Assembly (NCBI GenBank): GCA_027062365.1
Contig: JAMOTK010000044.1
Coordinates: forward strand, 1 to 64,000
Reading direction: 5' to 3'
From: Sulfurovum sp.
GTDB taxonomy: Bacteria; Campylobacterota; Campylobacteria; Campylobacterales; Sulfurovaceae
Length of the DNA: 64,000 bases
Numbering within the stretch: position 1 is the first letter of the stretch; each line of letters begins with the position of its first letter. The notes under the pieces are model-generated. The model was not told the DNA's origin. It saw nothing but the letters and a program-made list of their open reading frames with translations, and did no database searches. This document shows positions 34,632 to 43,447 of this stretch, piece by piece. The position numbers and the translations under genes were made by a program.

Positions 34632-36494
34632 CTACAGTGCTTTCGTTGCCAAAGAAGCCACTCTTGCTGAAAATGCTCCTTTGTCTTTTGGTTCTAAGCC
34701 TTCTGAGAGTTTTGCAGCGTCCAATAAAATCCATGAAATATCATCAAATAATGCTGTATCTTCTAATCCATCAAGTTTTTTAATCATTTCATGGTCTGGA
34801 TTGATTTCTAAGATAAGTGGTGTCTCAGGCATCTCTTGTCCCATTTGTGCAAACATTGCAGCCATTCCTGCCATTGGGTCAGATGGGTCTTTGAGTACAC
34901 ATGATGGGCTAGACGTCAAACGTGTCGATGTTTTGACTTCTTTAACCTCTTCACCTAAAGCTTCTTTGATTTTATCTGTGAGTGCTTTAAACTCTTTGGC
35001 TACTTCTTCTTTCTCTTCTTCTGTTTTACTATCAGGTGCATCAATACTAGAAATATCTTTGAGTGACCATTCTTTGTATGCCCCAATCATTGGAGTTACA
35101 ATACTATCTACTTCACTATCATCCATGATAAGCACTTCAATTTCTGCTTTTTTATAGGCTTCTAGCATTGGAGAGTTTCTCAATACTTTTTCATCATCAC
35201 CAACGATATAATAGATTTCTTTTTTCTCATAGTTTCCACGACTGATATACTCATCAAAGTTTATGAGTCCCTCTTGGGTAGAAGATTTATATTTGACGAT
35301 GTCAAGTAAAATATCTTTATTTGTTTGGTCAATATAAATCCCCTCTTTGATGATTTTATTATATTCAGCCGTAAAAGTATCAGCGTCTTCGCCTTTGAGC
35401 TTTTTAATTGCTCCTAAGATTTTTTTTACTGAATTTTGCTTGATATTTGCCAAGATTCTATTTTCTTGTAAAAGTTCACGAGACACATTTAAAGGCAAAT
35501 CTTCACTGTCAATAATACCTTTAACAAAACGTAAATATGGAGGTAAAAGCTCTTTGCTGTCATCAGTAATAAACACACGTTTTACATACAGTTTTACTCC
35601 TGCTTCATAGTCTGCTCTATACATATCCATGGGTGCTTTTTTAGGAATATAAAAAAGTGTTGTAAACTCTTGTGACCCCTCCACTCTGTTATGTAAATAG
35701 GTCAAAGGCTCATCATCTCCATGTGCCAAACCTTTGTAAAATTCAATATATTCTTCTTTTTTAATCTCTGATTTAGAAAGTGTCCAAAGTGCCGTTGCAG
35801 CATTAATTTGCTCCGTTTTATTGACCATTTTGGTCACAGCATCATCGCCCTCACCCTCTGTCTCTTCTTCTGAAAAGTTAAGCATGATAGGATAAGCAAT
35901 ATGGTCTGAATATTTTTTAACAATTTCTTGTGTTTTAAATTTTTCTAAAAATTCTCTTTCATCTTCTTTGAGCTTGATATAAATCACTGTTCCATGCTCT
36001 TCTTTTACTACAGGTTTTACTTCATATTCACCCGTACCATCTGTCGAAAACATATAGGCTTGGTCTTCTCCAGCTTTTTTGGAAATAACATCTACATGCT
36101 CTGCTACCATAAATACAGAATAAAAACCAACACCAAATTGACCGATAAGATTGCTGTCCTTTTGTGCGTCACCTGTCATACTGTCCATAAATGCTTTAGT
36201 CCCAGATTTTGCAATCGTCCCCAAATGGTCCATAAGGTCAGCCTCATTCATCCCAATACCATTGTCCCCAATCGTCAAAGAGTTGTCTTCTTTATCTAAT
36301 TTAATAAATACTTTACCAGACCAATTCTCTTCTTTAAAAGCATCATTGGTAAGAGAAAGATAATTAAATTTATCAAGTGCATCACTTGAATTGGAAACAA
36401 GCTCTCTAATAAAAATCTCCTTATTAGAGTAAAGAGAATGTGTCATAAGTTTAAGTAGTTGTCCTATTTCTGTCTGAAATTGATGTTTAGCCAT
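34632..36494 (-). CDS. htpG: Chaperone HtpG (Hsp90)
   Basis: HtpG is the bacterial Hsp90, an ATP-dependent dimeric chaperone. The 620-aa protein has the GHKL ATPase N-domain with REL(V)SNSSDA, GDNGIGM and GQFGVGFYS. The middle domain carries SEDLPLNVSRELLQ, and a C-terminal dimerisation domain completes it. Length is typical. It has its own consensus promoter in the 68-nt gap upstream and may drive expression of the three downstream genes. No CIRCE operator (HrcA site) is visible in the gap. Confidence 0.96.
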   Translation of the reverse strand: MAKHQFQTEIGQLLKLMTHSLYSNKEIFIRELVSNSSDALDKFNYLSLTNDAFKEENWSGKVFIKLDKEDNSLTIGDNGIGMNEADLMDHLGTIAKSGTKAFMDSMTGDAQKDSNLIGQFGVGFYSVFMVAEHVDVISKKAGEDQAYMFSTDGTGEYEVKPVVKEEHGTVIYIKLKEDEREFLEKFKTQEIVKKYSDHIAYPIMLNFSEEETEGEGDDAVTKMVNKTEQINAATALWTLSKSEIKKEEYIEFYKGLAHGDDEPLTYLHNRVEGSQEFTTLFYIPKKAPMDMYRADYEAGVKLYVKRVFITDDSKELLPPYLRFVKGIIDSEDLPLNVSRELLQENRILANIKQNSVKKILGAIKKLKGEDADTFTAEYNKIIKEGIYIDQTNKDILLDIVKYKSSTQEGLINFDEYISRGNYEKKEIYYIVGDDEKVLRNSPMLEAYKKAEIEVLIMDDSEVDSIVTPMIGAYKEWSLKDISSIDAPDSKTEEEKEEVAKEFKALTDKIKEALGEEVKEVKTSTRLTSSPSCVLKDPSDPMAGMAAMFAQMGQEMPETPLILEINPDHEMIKKLDGLEDTALFDDISWILLDAAKLSEGLEPKDKGAFSARVASLATKAL

Positions 36495-36527
36495 AGATAT
36501 TTCCTAATGTTTAATTAATTTTACGCG

Positions 36528-36556
36528 ATTATAGTCTCTTTTTATAAATATTTCAA
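36528..36556 (-). promoter_or_regulatory. Sigma-70 promoter of htpG
   Basis: The minus strand has TTGAAA (36551-36556), a 17-nt spacer and TATAAT (36528-36533), about 27 nt before the predicted leader of htpG. This is one of the best -35/-10 pairs in the window. Confidence 0.75.
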
Positions 36557-36562
36557 GCGTTT

Positions 36563-37672
36563 TTAAAAATGAACCCCAAACAAAAGTTTAGAAGTTGTTT
36601 TATTGTTTCCTACACTAGAATTGGGATTGCTATCATTTACGTTATCAATAGAAAACTTTACAGATAAAAAGTCAAAAAGTGGTATAGTAAAATTAAGATT
36701 TGAACGAAGTATCCAATCTTCATCAAAACTTTGAAGACTAGGATAATACATCACAAACCCATCTATTATCAAAGTATCTATCAACCAAAGCTCATCCATA
36801 TACCATTTACCATGAAGGTTAAAGGTAGCCACGGCAAAATCTTTATCCACAAACTCATCACTATAGTTGGTAGTAGCATATCCTAAGCCAATGGAAGGTT
36901 CAATCCATTTAGATTTATCAAACTTAAAAGTATATCCATACCCTAATGAAGGAATATAACGGTTTTCAATATGTCTAGGTCTATCATAATCAGCAGACAG
37001 GGTAGCAAAATAAAAACTATTATTTTTAAAATGATTTTTATAGTTCAAAATACCTACCAATTCATCTTTATTTTCCACTTTGTCCGTACCTTCTGTTTCG
37101 GTAGTTTCAAAAGCATAGTCTATATAAAGTCTTAGTTCGTGTTCGGCTTGTTTATGTTTAAGATTAAGACGTATATCTACTTTATTCTTTTGACTTACAC
37201 CATTTTCATTTTCTAACCCAATATCAATACTACCTTTGGTATAAGGAAAGTTATTTCGTACTCTATTCTCCAAAGAATCATCATCAGTGACAGACATAAC
37301 AAAATTATCTATATCTGCTATCTTCACCGTTCGTAAGTTTTTCCCTTCCATGATTTTGAGGTATGTATTGTTTTCTATCCCAATAACACGCCCCTCTATA
37401 TCCATACGTTTAAAAGAAATATGATAATTATACTTAGTAGTAATAGAAGAAATATCTTTATACGCTATATGGTTTAGCCCTTCGCTATAAAGTAATTTAA
37501 AAGAAAGTTTTTCAGGACCTAGATTCATTACACGCCCATACAATACCATCCCATGCACGACAATAGTATCTTTGGTCTCTTCGATTTTAGAGGGCTGTAC
37601 TATATTCCCTCCTGCATACATACCCATAGATAAGATACTCAAAAATATCCATACTCTATATACTTGAATCAT
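36563..37672 (-). CDS. DUF481-like outer-membrane protein
   Basis: This 369-aa protein has an N-terminal signal peptide (FLSILSMGMYAGG). A small beta domain of about 110 residues follows, in which a repeated pattern (GRVMNLGPEKLSFK, GRVIGIENNTYLKI) suggests an SH3-like or LSm-like fold. The C-terminal 230-residue part has alternating strands ending in FGVHF and resembles DUF481 (YdiY-type) outer-membrane barrels. The final phenylalanine is the usual BAM-recognised terminus. The function of this family is not known. It follows the response regulator gene by 38 nt and may be its regulatory target or partner. Confidence 0.65.
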   Translation of the reverse strand: MIQVYRVWIFLSILSMGMYAGGNIVQPSKIEETKDTIVVHGMVLYGRVMNLGPEKLSFKLLYSEGLNHIAYKDISSITTKYNYHISFKRMDIEGRVIGIENNTYLKIMEGKNLRTVKIADIDNFVMSVTDDDSLENRVRNNFPYTKGSIDIGLENENGVSQKNKVDIRLNLKHKQAEHELRLYIDYAFETTETEGTDKVENKDELVGILNYKNHFKNNSFYFATLSADYDRPRHIENRYIPSLGYGYTFKFDKSKWIEPSIGLGYATTNYSDEFVDKDFAVATFNLHGKWYMDELWLIDTLIIDGFVMYYPSLQSFDEDWILRSNLNFTIPLFDFLSVKFSIDNVNDSNPNSSVGNNKTTSKLLFGVHF

Positions 37673-37710
37673 TTATATACCTTTTGTTATTTGAAAATAA
37701 ATATTTTAGC

Positions 37711-38424
37711 CTATAAAATAGACTTTACCTGTAACATATAACCCAATTTACTATAAGAAAGCAAATTAAGCTCAGGGACAATTTTACGTAAAGAATAGAC
37801 CAATGTACGTAAGCCAGAAGCTGAGACATTGTCTGTACCCCATAGCTCTTCTACCAATGAATCATAACTTACCGTATGATTTACATCTCTTGCCAAAATT
37901 CCCAAAAGTTTACTTTGTTTATAGTTGAGTTTTATCATAACACCATTTTTATAGAGTTCAGATAGCTGTGTAGAATACGTATACACATCATCTATAATCA
38001 AATCTCGTCTTTGTGTGTCTTGTGCTGTATAAAAAACTTCCAAATGTGTAAGAAAACGTTTATACGCAATCTGTATCGTCACAATAATATCTTTAGAAGA
38101 AAAAGGCTTAGAGATGAAGCCATAAGGAGCTAATTCTAACACTTCTTCTACCGTTTGGGCATCATCATGTGAAGTAATAAAGACAATAGGTATACTTCTG
38201 TCTCTTAATATATGACGTGCTAATTGTATCCCATCCATTGCTCCATTAATATCAATATCAAGTAAAAGCATATCACAGTCAATCACTTTGAGAGCATCTA
38301 GTGTATCCAATGCATTATCAAAAAACCCTGCAATATTGACGTTAAACTCCACTAAAATAGCCTGTAAAGCACGTTGTGTCACTACTTCATCTTCAACAAT
38401 CACAATATTTTGAGGTAAAACCAT
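37711..38424 (-). CDS. OmpR-like response regulator without a neighbouring kinase
   Basis: This 237-aa protein has a receiver domain with the acidic pair EDE near residue 11, the phospho-acceptor D in LLLDIDING, T in FITSHDD and K in FISKPFS. A C-terminal winged-helix (Trans_reg_C) domain follows with KLNYKQSKLLGIL and LVEELWGTDNVSASGLRTLVYSLRK. All receiver catalytic residues are present, so it should be phosphorylated, but no histidine kinase gene lies in the window. A MITE sits directly in front of it and may have changed its promoter. Target unknown. Confidence 0.85.
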   Translation of the reverse strand: MVLPQNIVIVEDEVVTQRALQAILVEFNVNIAGFFDNALDTLDALKVIDCDMLLLDIDINGAMDGIQLARHILRDRSIPIVFITSHDDAQTVEEVLELAPYGFISKPFSSKDIIVTIQIAYKRFLTHLEVFYTAQDTQRRDLIIDDVYTYSTQLSELYKNGVMIKLNYKQSKLLGILARDVNHTVSYDSLVEELWGTDNVSASGLRTLVYSLRKIVPELNLLSYSKLGYMLQVKSIL

Positions 38425-38446
38425 TTAACGCATCCCTTTTTGTTTT

Positions 38447-38615
38447 AAAATCCCGTAACCATTCAGCATCACTCCAAAAAACCTCTAATTAGAGTACATT
38501 TATGTACTTTTTAGCTTAAACAATAAGCTTTTTCTATATTAATAGTGACTTTTTATTTAAAATAGATATTAGTTTAAGAAAAAATTGTTGTATGCTGAAT
38601 GGTTACAAAATCCCA
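38447..38615. repeat. 8-bp target-site duplication flanking the MITE
   Basis: AAAATCCC occurs at 38447-38454 and again in the same orientation at 38608-38615, exactly adjoining the two terminal inverted repeats. This is the footprint of a transposition event with an 8-bp staggered cut. Confidence 0.85.
38455..38607. mobile_element. 153-bp MITE with 15-bp terminal inverted repeats
   Basis: The element starts GTAACCATTCAGCAT (38455-38469) and ends with the exact reverse complement (38593-38607). It has no coding capacity, and its AT-rich interior carries small hairpins (AGTACAT/ATGTACT followed by TTTT; AGCTT/AAGCT followed by TTTTT). Ends beginning GTAA with 8-bp duplications fit the IS66 family, so it was probably mobilised by an IS66-type transposase encoded elsewhere. 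The intact duplication and perfect repeats suggest recent insertion. It lies 30 bp from the start of the response regulator gene and 90 bp past the nadA stop. Confidence 0.85.
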
Positions 38616-38669
38616 TTATAGTTTTTATTATATCATCATCATCTTTACTAGAAGCTTTGATCATGCATC

Positions 38670-38703
38670 TTAAGTTGGTTGATAAAAGAAGCTCAACTTA
38701 AGT
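38670..38703 (-). terminator. Hairpin at the end of nadA
   Basis: A 9-bp perfect inverted repeat, CTTAAGTTG and CAACTTAAG, encloses about 16 nt and overlaps the nadA stop codon. There is no clear T-run after it on the minus strand, so termination is possible but not certain. Confidence 0.35.
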
Positions 38704-39705
38704 AATCGCCAACATCCTCTCCAAAGCCATATTAGCATATTTCCTCACCTCTTCTTCAACCACTATTTCATTTATAGGATTATCATCTTCTATGGACTTT
38801 AATGTATTGTATAGGTCTTCTAATGTGGTTTCGTTCATTGTTGGGCATTCTGGTTTGGTAGAGGAGAGGACGTAGGTGTTGCCTTTTCTCATACGGTTTA
38901 CTAGGTTATATTCTGTACCTATGGCTACTTTTTGTTCTGGGTCAAGTTCATTTACATATTTGATGAGTTGTGAGGTAGAACCTGAGAAATCAGAAGCAAG
39001 AACTACTTTGGGGTCACATTCTGGGTGTACGGCTATCTTGATGTCAGGAAATTTATTGCGATAAAATTCTATATCATCAACGGAGAAGAGTTGGTGTACC
39101 GAACAAAAGCCGTTGAAACAGATAATATCAGCTTCTTTAGGGTCGCATTCTTTGCCGTCTACCTCAACGCCAATCACACAAGACTTTAGCCCCATTTGTA
39201 TCGCAAAATTTTGCCCCAAACATCTATCAGGCACAAAAAGTATCTTTTTTCCCGTCTCCAAACCTTTTTTTATAATCTTAAAGGCATTAGAAGAGGTACA
39301 AACATAGCCACCCATCTGTCCTACTTTGGCTTTGACCGATGCATCGGAGTTGATGTAAGTAATAGGTAAAATATCTTCTCTTGCTATGCCTCGGTCTTCC
39401 ATATATTGTACAGATTCTTCAAAATACGAGCCATCCATCATACGTGCCATAGCACAACAGGCTATCTTTGGCATGAGTACACGCTTGTTTGGGTCTATGA
39501 TTTTGACACTTTGCCCCATGAAGCCTACACCACAAAAGACGACCCATTTATTGTCATTGGCTTGGCATCTTCTTGCCAATTCTAGGCTATCTCCTGTGAT
39601 GTCTGCCATCTCAAAAACTTCATCACGTTGGTAATAGTGTGCTACTACAGTGACAGCTAATGCCTTCTTCATTCTATTTATTTCTGCTTTAAAATCTATC
39701 ATCAT
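38698..39705 (-). CDS. nadA: Quinolinate synthase NadA
   Basis: NadA condenses iminoaspartate with dihydroxyacetone phosphate to quinolinate in NAD synthesis and uses a [4Fe-4S] cluster held by three cysteines. The 335-aa protein has VVAHYYQRDEV near the N-terminus, FCGVGFMGQS, the cluster segments around MPKIACCAMA and CPTMNETTLEDL, and VHPECDPKV. The start is one of two adjacent ATG codons; the second is better spaced from AAAGGG. It is divergent from plsY, with minus-strand TATATT as its likely -10. Confidence 0.93.
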   Translation of the reverse strand: MMIDFKAEINRMKKALAVTVVAHYYQRDEVFEMADITGDSLELARRCQANDNKWVVFCGVGFMGQSVKIIDPNKRVLMPKIACCAMARMMDGSYFEESVQYMEDRGIAREDILPITYINSDASVKAKVGQMGGYVCTSSNAFKIIKKGLETGKKILFVPDRCLGQNFAIQMGLKSCVIGVEVDGKECDPKEADIICFNGFCSVHQLFSVDDIEFYRNKFPDIKIAVHPECDPKVVLASDFSGSTSQLIKYVNELDPEQKVAIGTEYNLVNRMRKGNTYVLSSTKPECPTMNETTLEDLYNTLKSIEDDNPINEIVVEEEVRKYANMALERMLAIT

Positions 39706-39786
39706 TTACCCTTTACACTTAATATAGTATGGATTTTAGCTAAATTCGGCTAAAATTGCAGTATAAAATTTAATTCTGGACAAATC

Positions 39787-40410
39787 ATGGACTTATTAAC
39801 CAATCAAAATATACTATTTTACCTCATCGCTTACATCATTTCTGCTGTTCCTTTTGGATATCTTCTTGCCAAACAATTTGCAGGAGTAGACATCAAGAAT
39901 GAAGGTTCTGGTAACATTGGAGCTACTAATGTTATCCGTGTTGTCAAAGAGAAAGACCCTAAACTTGCTAAAATTTTAGGAGGTGTTACCTTTTTCCTAG
40001 ATGCAATTAAAGGGGTTGTTGTCATTCTCATTGCTCAAATGTTTGGGGCACCTGAGAGTGTCTTGTGGACAATTGCTGTTTTGGCTGTACTAGGTCACTG
40101 TTTTTCACCCTTTTTATCTTTTGAAGGGGGTAAAGGTGTGGCAACAGGGTTTGGGGTACTACTTATTATGATGCCTATTCCTGCGCTTATTGCGATAACG
40201 ATATGGTTTGGGGCTGCTAAAGGACTCAAAATTTCATCACTTTCATCTCTTATTGGTGTATTTTCTTTTCTAATACTCTCTTATATTATGTATCCTGAAG
40301 TCACGGGTATCTCTTCTCATGCCCCTATATGGATTATCGCTTTTATCATTACGTATAAACATATCCCAAATATAGTAAGACTTTTTAAGAAAGAAGAACA
40401 AAAAGTATAA
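39787..40410 (+). CDS. plsY: Acyl-phosphate:glycerol-3-phosphate acyltransferase PlsY
   Basis: PlsY transfers the acyl group from acyl-phosphate to glycerol-3-phosphate, the first step of phospholipid synthesis, in the inner membrane. The 207-aa protein has about five helices and the family motifs SAVPFGYLLAK, GSGNIGATNVIR and FEGGKGVATGFG, the last two being the phosphate- and acyl-binding loops. It is followed by folB after 2 nt. Confidence 0.94.
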   Translation: MDLLTNQNILFYLIAYIISAVPFGYLLAKQFAGVDIKNEGSGNIGATNVIRVVKEKDPKLAKILGGVTFFLDAIKGVVVILIAQMFGAPESVLWTIAVLAVLGHCFSPFLSFEGGKGVATGFGVLLIMMPIPALIAITIWFGAAKGLKISSLSSLIGVFSFLILSYIMYPEVTGISSHAPIWIIAFIITYKHIPNIVRLFKKEEQKV

Positions 40411-40412
40411 CC

Positions 40413-40739
40413 ATGACCATTCATATTGAGAATCTTAGTTTTGAGGTCATCATTGGGTTATTGGACTTTGAAAGGACAACCCCTCAACGTGTCATTATTA
40501 CTTTAGAAGCTACGTATGCATATAGTGATAACAATTTTATCAACTATGCTGATATAGTCCTACTTATAGAAGAAAAACTCCAACTAGAAAAATATGCTCT
40601 TTTGGAAAATGCTCTTCTAGGTATAAAAACATTACTACATACTAAATACCCAAAAATACGCCATCTTTATATCAAGATTTCTAAGCCTGATATTATTGAT
40701 ACTTGTACTGTTTCATTAAGTAAAACTTGGAATTTTTAA
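40413..40739 (+). CDS. folB: Dihydroneopterin aldolase (FolB)
   Basis: FolB cleaves dihydroneopterin in folate synthesis. The 108-aa protein is short, as the family is, and has the N-terminal strand IENLSFEVIIGLLDFERTTPQ. It then has Y...IVLLIEEKLQLEKYALLENAL, with the conserved Glu in the region that binds the pterin, and the C-terminal IKISKPDIIDTC. It is coupled to plsY, its stop followed by 70 nt before hsrA. Sequence similarity is moderate, so a relaxed pterin aldolase or epimerase remains possible. Confidence 0.78.
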   Translation: MTIHIENLSFEVIIGLLDFERTTPQRVIITLEATYAYSDNNFINYADIVLLIEEKLQLEKYALLENALLGIKTLLHTKYPKIRHLYIKISKPDIIDTCTVSLSKTWNF

Positions 40740-40765
40740 ATTCTTTTTAATAAGCTTCTTTTTTA

Positions 40766-40774
40766 TGCTATAAT
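40766..40774 (+). promoter_or_regulatory. Extended -10 promoter of hsrA
   Basis: TGCTATAAT (TATAAT at 40769-40774) is an extended -10 about 38 nt before the hsrA ATG, with AAGGAG as ribosome-binding site. The upstream region is AT-rich without a consensus -35, as is usual in Campylobacterota. Confidence 0.65.
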
Positions 40775-40811
40775 ATTAAATAAAACTTAAAATATAAGGA
40801 GTCGTATCATA

Positions 40812-41480
40812 ATGAGAATATTAATTATAGAAGAAGATGTGTCTCTTGGAAAAATAATTTCTGAGACACTCATAAATGAAGGCTATCAAGCTGATATTGC
40901 TGAAAATTCTGGAGATGCTAAATACTATCTTGATATTAGAACGTATGATTTGGTACTCCTTTCATTGAGCCAAAACAATACTATTGACCTCATTCCTAAT
41001 ATTAAAACCAATGCAAATAAAACATCTGTGATTGTACTCTCTGAAAATACAGAAAAAGCACATGAGATAGATGCACTCAAATCAGGGGCTGATGACTTTA
41101 TCAGAAAGCCCTTGGATTATGATATATTATTGGTACGTATAGAAGCCAAATTACGCCGTGGTATCTCAAATATTATAGAGATAGACGAGCTTATTATCAA
41201 CCCAGAAGAAGAAAAGATTATCTATCAAGGTGAGGAGATTGAACTCAAAGGAAAACCTTTTGAAGTCCTCACTCACTTGGCTATGCACAAAGACCAAATT
41301 GTCTCAAAAGAGCAACTATTGGATGCCATTTGGGAAGAACCTGAACTCGTAACTCCCAATGTTATCGAAGTAGCCATCAACCAAATTCGTCAAAAAATGG
41401 ATAAACCTCTTAATATTACTACTATCGAAACGGTCAGAAGACGTGGGTATAGATTTTGTTTTCCTAAAGAAATTTCTTAA
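40812..41480 (+). CDS. hsrA: Orphan atypical response regulator HsrA (HP1043 type)
   Basis: This 222-aa OmpR-type regulator is the counterpart of Helicobacter HP1043 and Campylobacter Cj0355, an essential phosphorylation-independent homeostatic regulator. The C-terminal DNA-binding half is strikingly conserved (GKPFEVLTHLA, SKEQLLDAIWEEPE, TPNVIEVAINQIRQKMDKP, RRRGYRF). The receiver lacks the phospho-acceptor: the usual Asp is S51 in DLVLLSLS, and the acidic pocket is EED. No kinase is nearby. It probably controls central metabolism and ribosome genes in response to growth and oxidative cues, as known in relatives. Confidence 0.92.
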   Translation: MRILIIEEDVSLGKIISETLINEGYQADIAENSGDAKYYLDIRTYDLVLLSLSQNNTIDLIPNIKTNANKTSVIVLSENTEKAHEIDALKSGADDFIRKPLDYDILLVRIEAKLRRGISNIIEIDELIINPEEEKIIYQGEEIELKGKPFEVLTHLAMHKDQIVSKEQLLDAIWEEPELVTPNVIEVAINQIRQKMDKPLNITTIETVRRRGYRFCFPKEIS

Positions 41481-41512
41481 TTTAATGCTTTAATAATAAC
41501 AAATAGATAATA

Positions 41513-41541
41513 TATACTTTTTTCTATACTTTTTCTATACT
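41513..41541 (+). promoter_or_regulatory. Three-fold TATACT array upstream of ferredoxin
   Basis: TATACT hexamers occur at 41513-41518, 41525-41530 and 41536-41541, each followed by a T-run, spaced 12 and 11 nt. This is either tandem -10 elements or a simple-sequence expansion in the 142-nt gap before the ferredoxin gene. Closer to the gene, a TATAAA-like box (CTCGTATAAATAAC) may be the actual promoter. Confidence 0.4.
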
Positions 41542-41622
41542 TTTTAACGAAGTCATAAGCTATCTTGGGTTATAACTCGTATAAATAACTTTAGGTTAAA
41601 TAGAACTTTTATAAGGGTCAAT

Positions 41623-41877
41623 ATGGCATTAGTAATAACAGATGAATGTATCGCATGTGATGCATGTAGAGAAGAGTGTCCAAATGAAGCAATCGAAGAG
41701 AATGATCCAGTATATTTGATAGATGCTGATACGTGTACAGAATGTGTGGGTCATTTTGATGAACCACAATGTATTGCAGTGTGTCCTGTAGATTGTATTA
41801 TTTCAGACCCTGACAATGTAGAAAATGTCGAAGAACTGATGTTCAAGTACAATAAACTTCAAGAAGAATTGGAATAG
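41623..41877 (+). CDS. fdx: 2[4Fe-4S] ferredoxin
   Basis: This 84-aa soluble ferredoxin holds two [4Fe-4S] clusters. The motifs are C-x2-C-x2-... in CIACDACREECP and C-x8-C-x3-CP in CTECVGHFDEPQCIAVCP, with the lengthened second loop typical of the YfhL/Allochromatium type. It carries electrons at low potential, and a reductive TCA organism needs such donors for 2-oxoglutarate and pyruvate synthases. It is followed by ppx after 6 nt. Confidence 0.92.
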   Translation: MALVITDECIACDACREECPNEAIEENDPVYLIDADTCTECVGHFDEPQCIAVCPVDCIISDPDNVENVEELMFKYNKLQEELE

Positions 41878-41883
41878 TTTAGC

Positions 41884-43407
41884 ATGCTAAAACGAACTGC
41901 TATCATAGATATTGGTTCAAACTCAGCAAGACTTGTAATTTTTGAAACGACAAGTCAATATGGATTTCATCTTATTTGTGAACAAAAATCCAAAGTACGT
42001 ATCGGAGAAGGTGCGTATGCAAAAGAAGGCTACCTTCAGCCTATTGGCATTAAACGTGCTTTCCTTACTCTCAAATCTTTTATCCAAACCATAGATAAAT
42101 ATCAAGTCAATGATACGATATGTGTAGCCACCTCTGCCTTGCGTGATGCACCCAATGCTAAGGTATTTACACAATGGATAAAAAAAGAGTTAGGCTTAAG
42201 CATACAAATCATAGATGGAAAACAAGAAGCCAGATATGGAGCGATTGCTGTAAGTAATCTACTGCCTATAGAAGAAGGCATTACGGTAGATATTGGGGGA
42301 GGTTCTTCAGATATTACTCTGATAAAAGAGGGCAAAATACTAGATAGTTATTCTCTTGATATTGGGACTGTCCGTATCAAAGAGCTTTTCTTTGATAAAG
42401 CACTCTCTACTATGAATATCTATGAAGAGGCTAAAATATATATAGAAAATGAACTCACACGACTCCCCTCACATTTTAAGCATTCTACTGCTATAGGTAT
42501 AGGAGGTACAGCACGAACGCTTTCTCGTGGTATCATGAAACGTTCGGAGTATCCTTTAGATAAACTTCATGCCTTTGGCTATCATATCAAAGAGCACGAA
42601 GCCTATCTTCATGCCATACCACTCTCTAGTGCCAAAAATTTAAAGCAATTTGGACTAAAGAAAAACCGTTATGATACCATTAGAGAGGGGACACTTATTT
42701 TTAATGCTATCCTCTCCCATATCGAAGCCAAAGAAGTCATATCTAGTGCCGTAGGGGTAAGAGAAGGTGTATTTTTAGAGACATTCTTAGCCAAAGATAA
42801 TTATCGCTTTCCTGCTACTATTAATCCTAGTATTGTATCTATACTTGATAGATTTAAGCCTGTGGTAACTATCGAAAAAAAGCGTAAACTCAAGCTCAAA
42901 ATTGCTTCTACTCTTTATGCCGTATTGCAGTCTGAAATAAATGACGATATGCAGTATCATCAAAGCCTACAAGAGGCACTTAAACTAACCTCCATAGGTA
43001 AGACCCTTACTATCTACAAATCACATCAACATGCTTTTTATATCGCTACGCAAGAGCTAAACTATGGCTTTAGCCATAAAGAGATTGTCCTTATCTCACT
43101 TTTGCTACGTATGCACGGTAAAGAGCTTCTTACCAAAGAGCTTTATGAGAAGTACAAAACACTCCTCCCTAAAAAAGAGTCCGTAAGATGGCTTAGTTTT
43201 ATCTATACCCTTACAGTATTTTTGCATGAAGCATCTAATTCTGCTGAGATTACATTTGATTTTACAAACAAAACCCTCACTATATATTCCAACAAACCAC
43301 TCTACCTAGCAAAAGAGAAGATAAAAGTATTAGAAAAACCTATAAGTTTGGCTATTATCATAAAAGATGAGTCTATATTACCGAAGAATAAAGTATTGGG
43401 TATTTAA
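41884..43407 (+). CDS. ppx: Exopolyphosphatase/guanosine pentaphosphatase (Ppx/GppA)
   Basis: This 507-aa protein of the actin-like ASKHA fold hydrolyses polyphosphate ends or pppGpp. The phosphate-1 loop is AIIDIGSNSARLVIFE. The catalytic-region motif GQEARYGA and phosphate-2 IGGGSSDITLIK follow. A C-terminal helical HD-like domain begins near residue 310. Length is typical of the Ppx form. It is co-directional with fdx and ends at the bamA terminator. Ppx versus GppA cannot be told apart by motif alone. Confidence 0.9.
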   Translation: MLKRTAIIDIGSNSARLVIFETTSQYGFHLICEQKSKVRIGEGAYAKEGYLQPIGIKRAFLTLKSFIQTIDKYQVNDTICVATSALRDAPNAKVFTQWIKKELGLSIQIIDGKQEARYGAIAVSNLLPIEEGITVDIGGGSSDITLIKEGKILDSYSLDIGTVRIKELFFDKALSTMNIYEEAKIYIENELTRLPSHFKHSTAIGIGGTARTLSRGIMKRSEYPLDKLHAFGYHIKEHEAYLHAIPLSSAKNLKQFGLKKNRYDTIREGTLIFNAILSHIEAKEVISSAVGVREGVFLETFLAKDNYRFPATINPSIVSILDRFKPVVTIEKKRKLKLKIASTLYAVLQSEINDDMQYHQSLQEALKLTSIGKTLTIYKSHQHAFYIATQELNYGFSHKEIVLISLLLRMHGKELLTKELYEKYKTLLPKKESVRWLSFIYTLTVFLHEASNSAEITFDFTNKTLTIYSNKPLYLAKEKIKVLEKPISLAIIIKDESILPKNKVLGI

Positions 43408-43447
43408 AAATATTGGATATTTTAGTAGATTAAGTATTTATAAAAAT

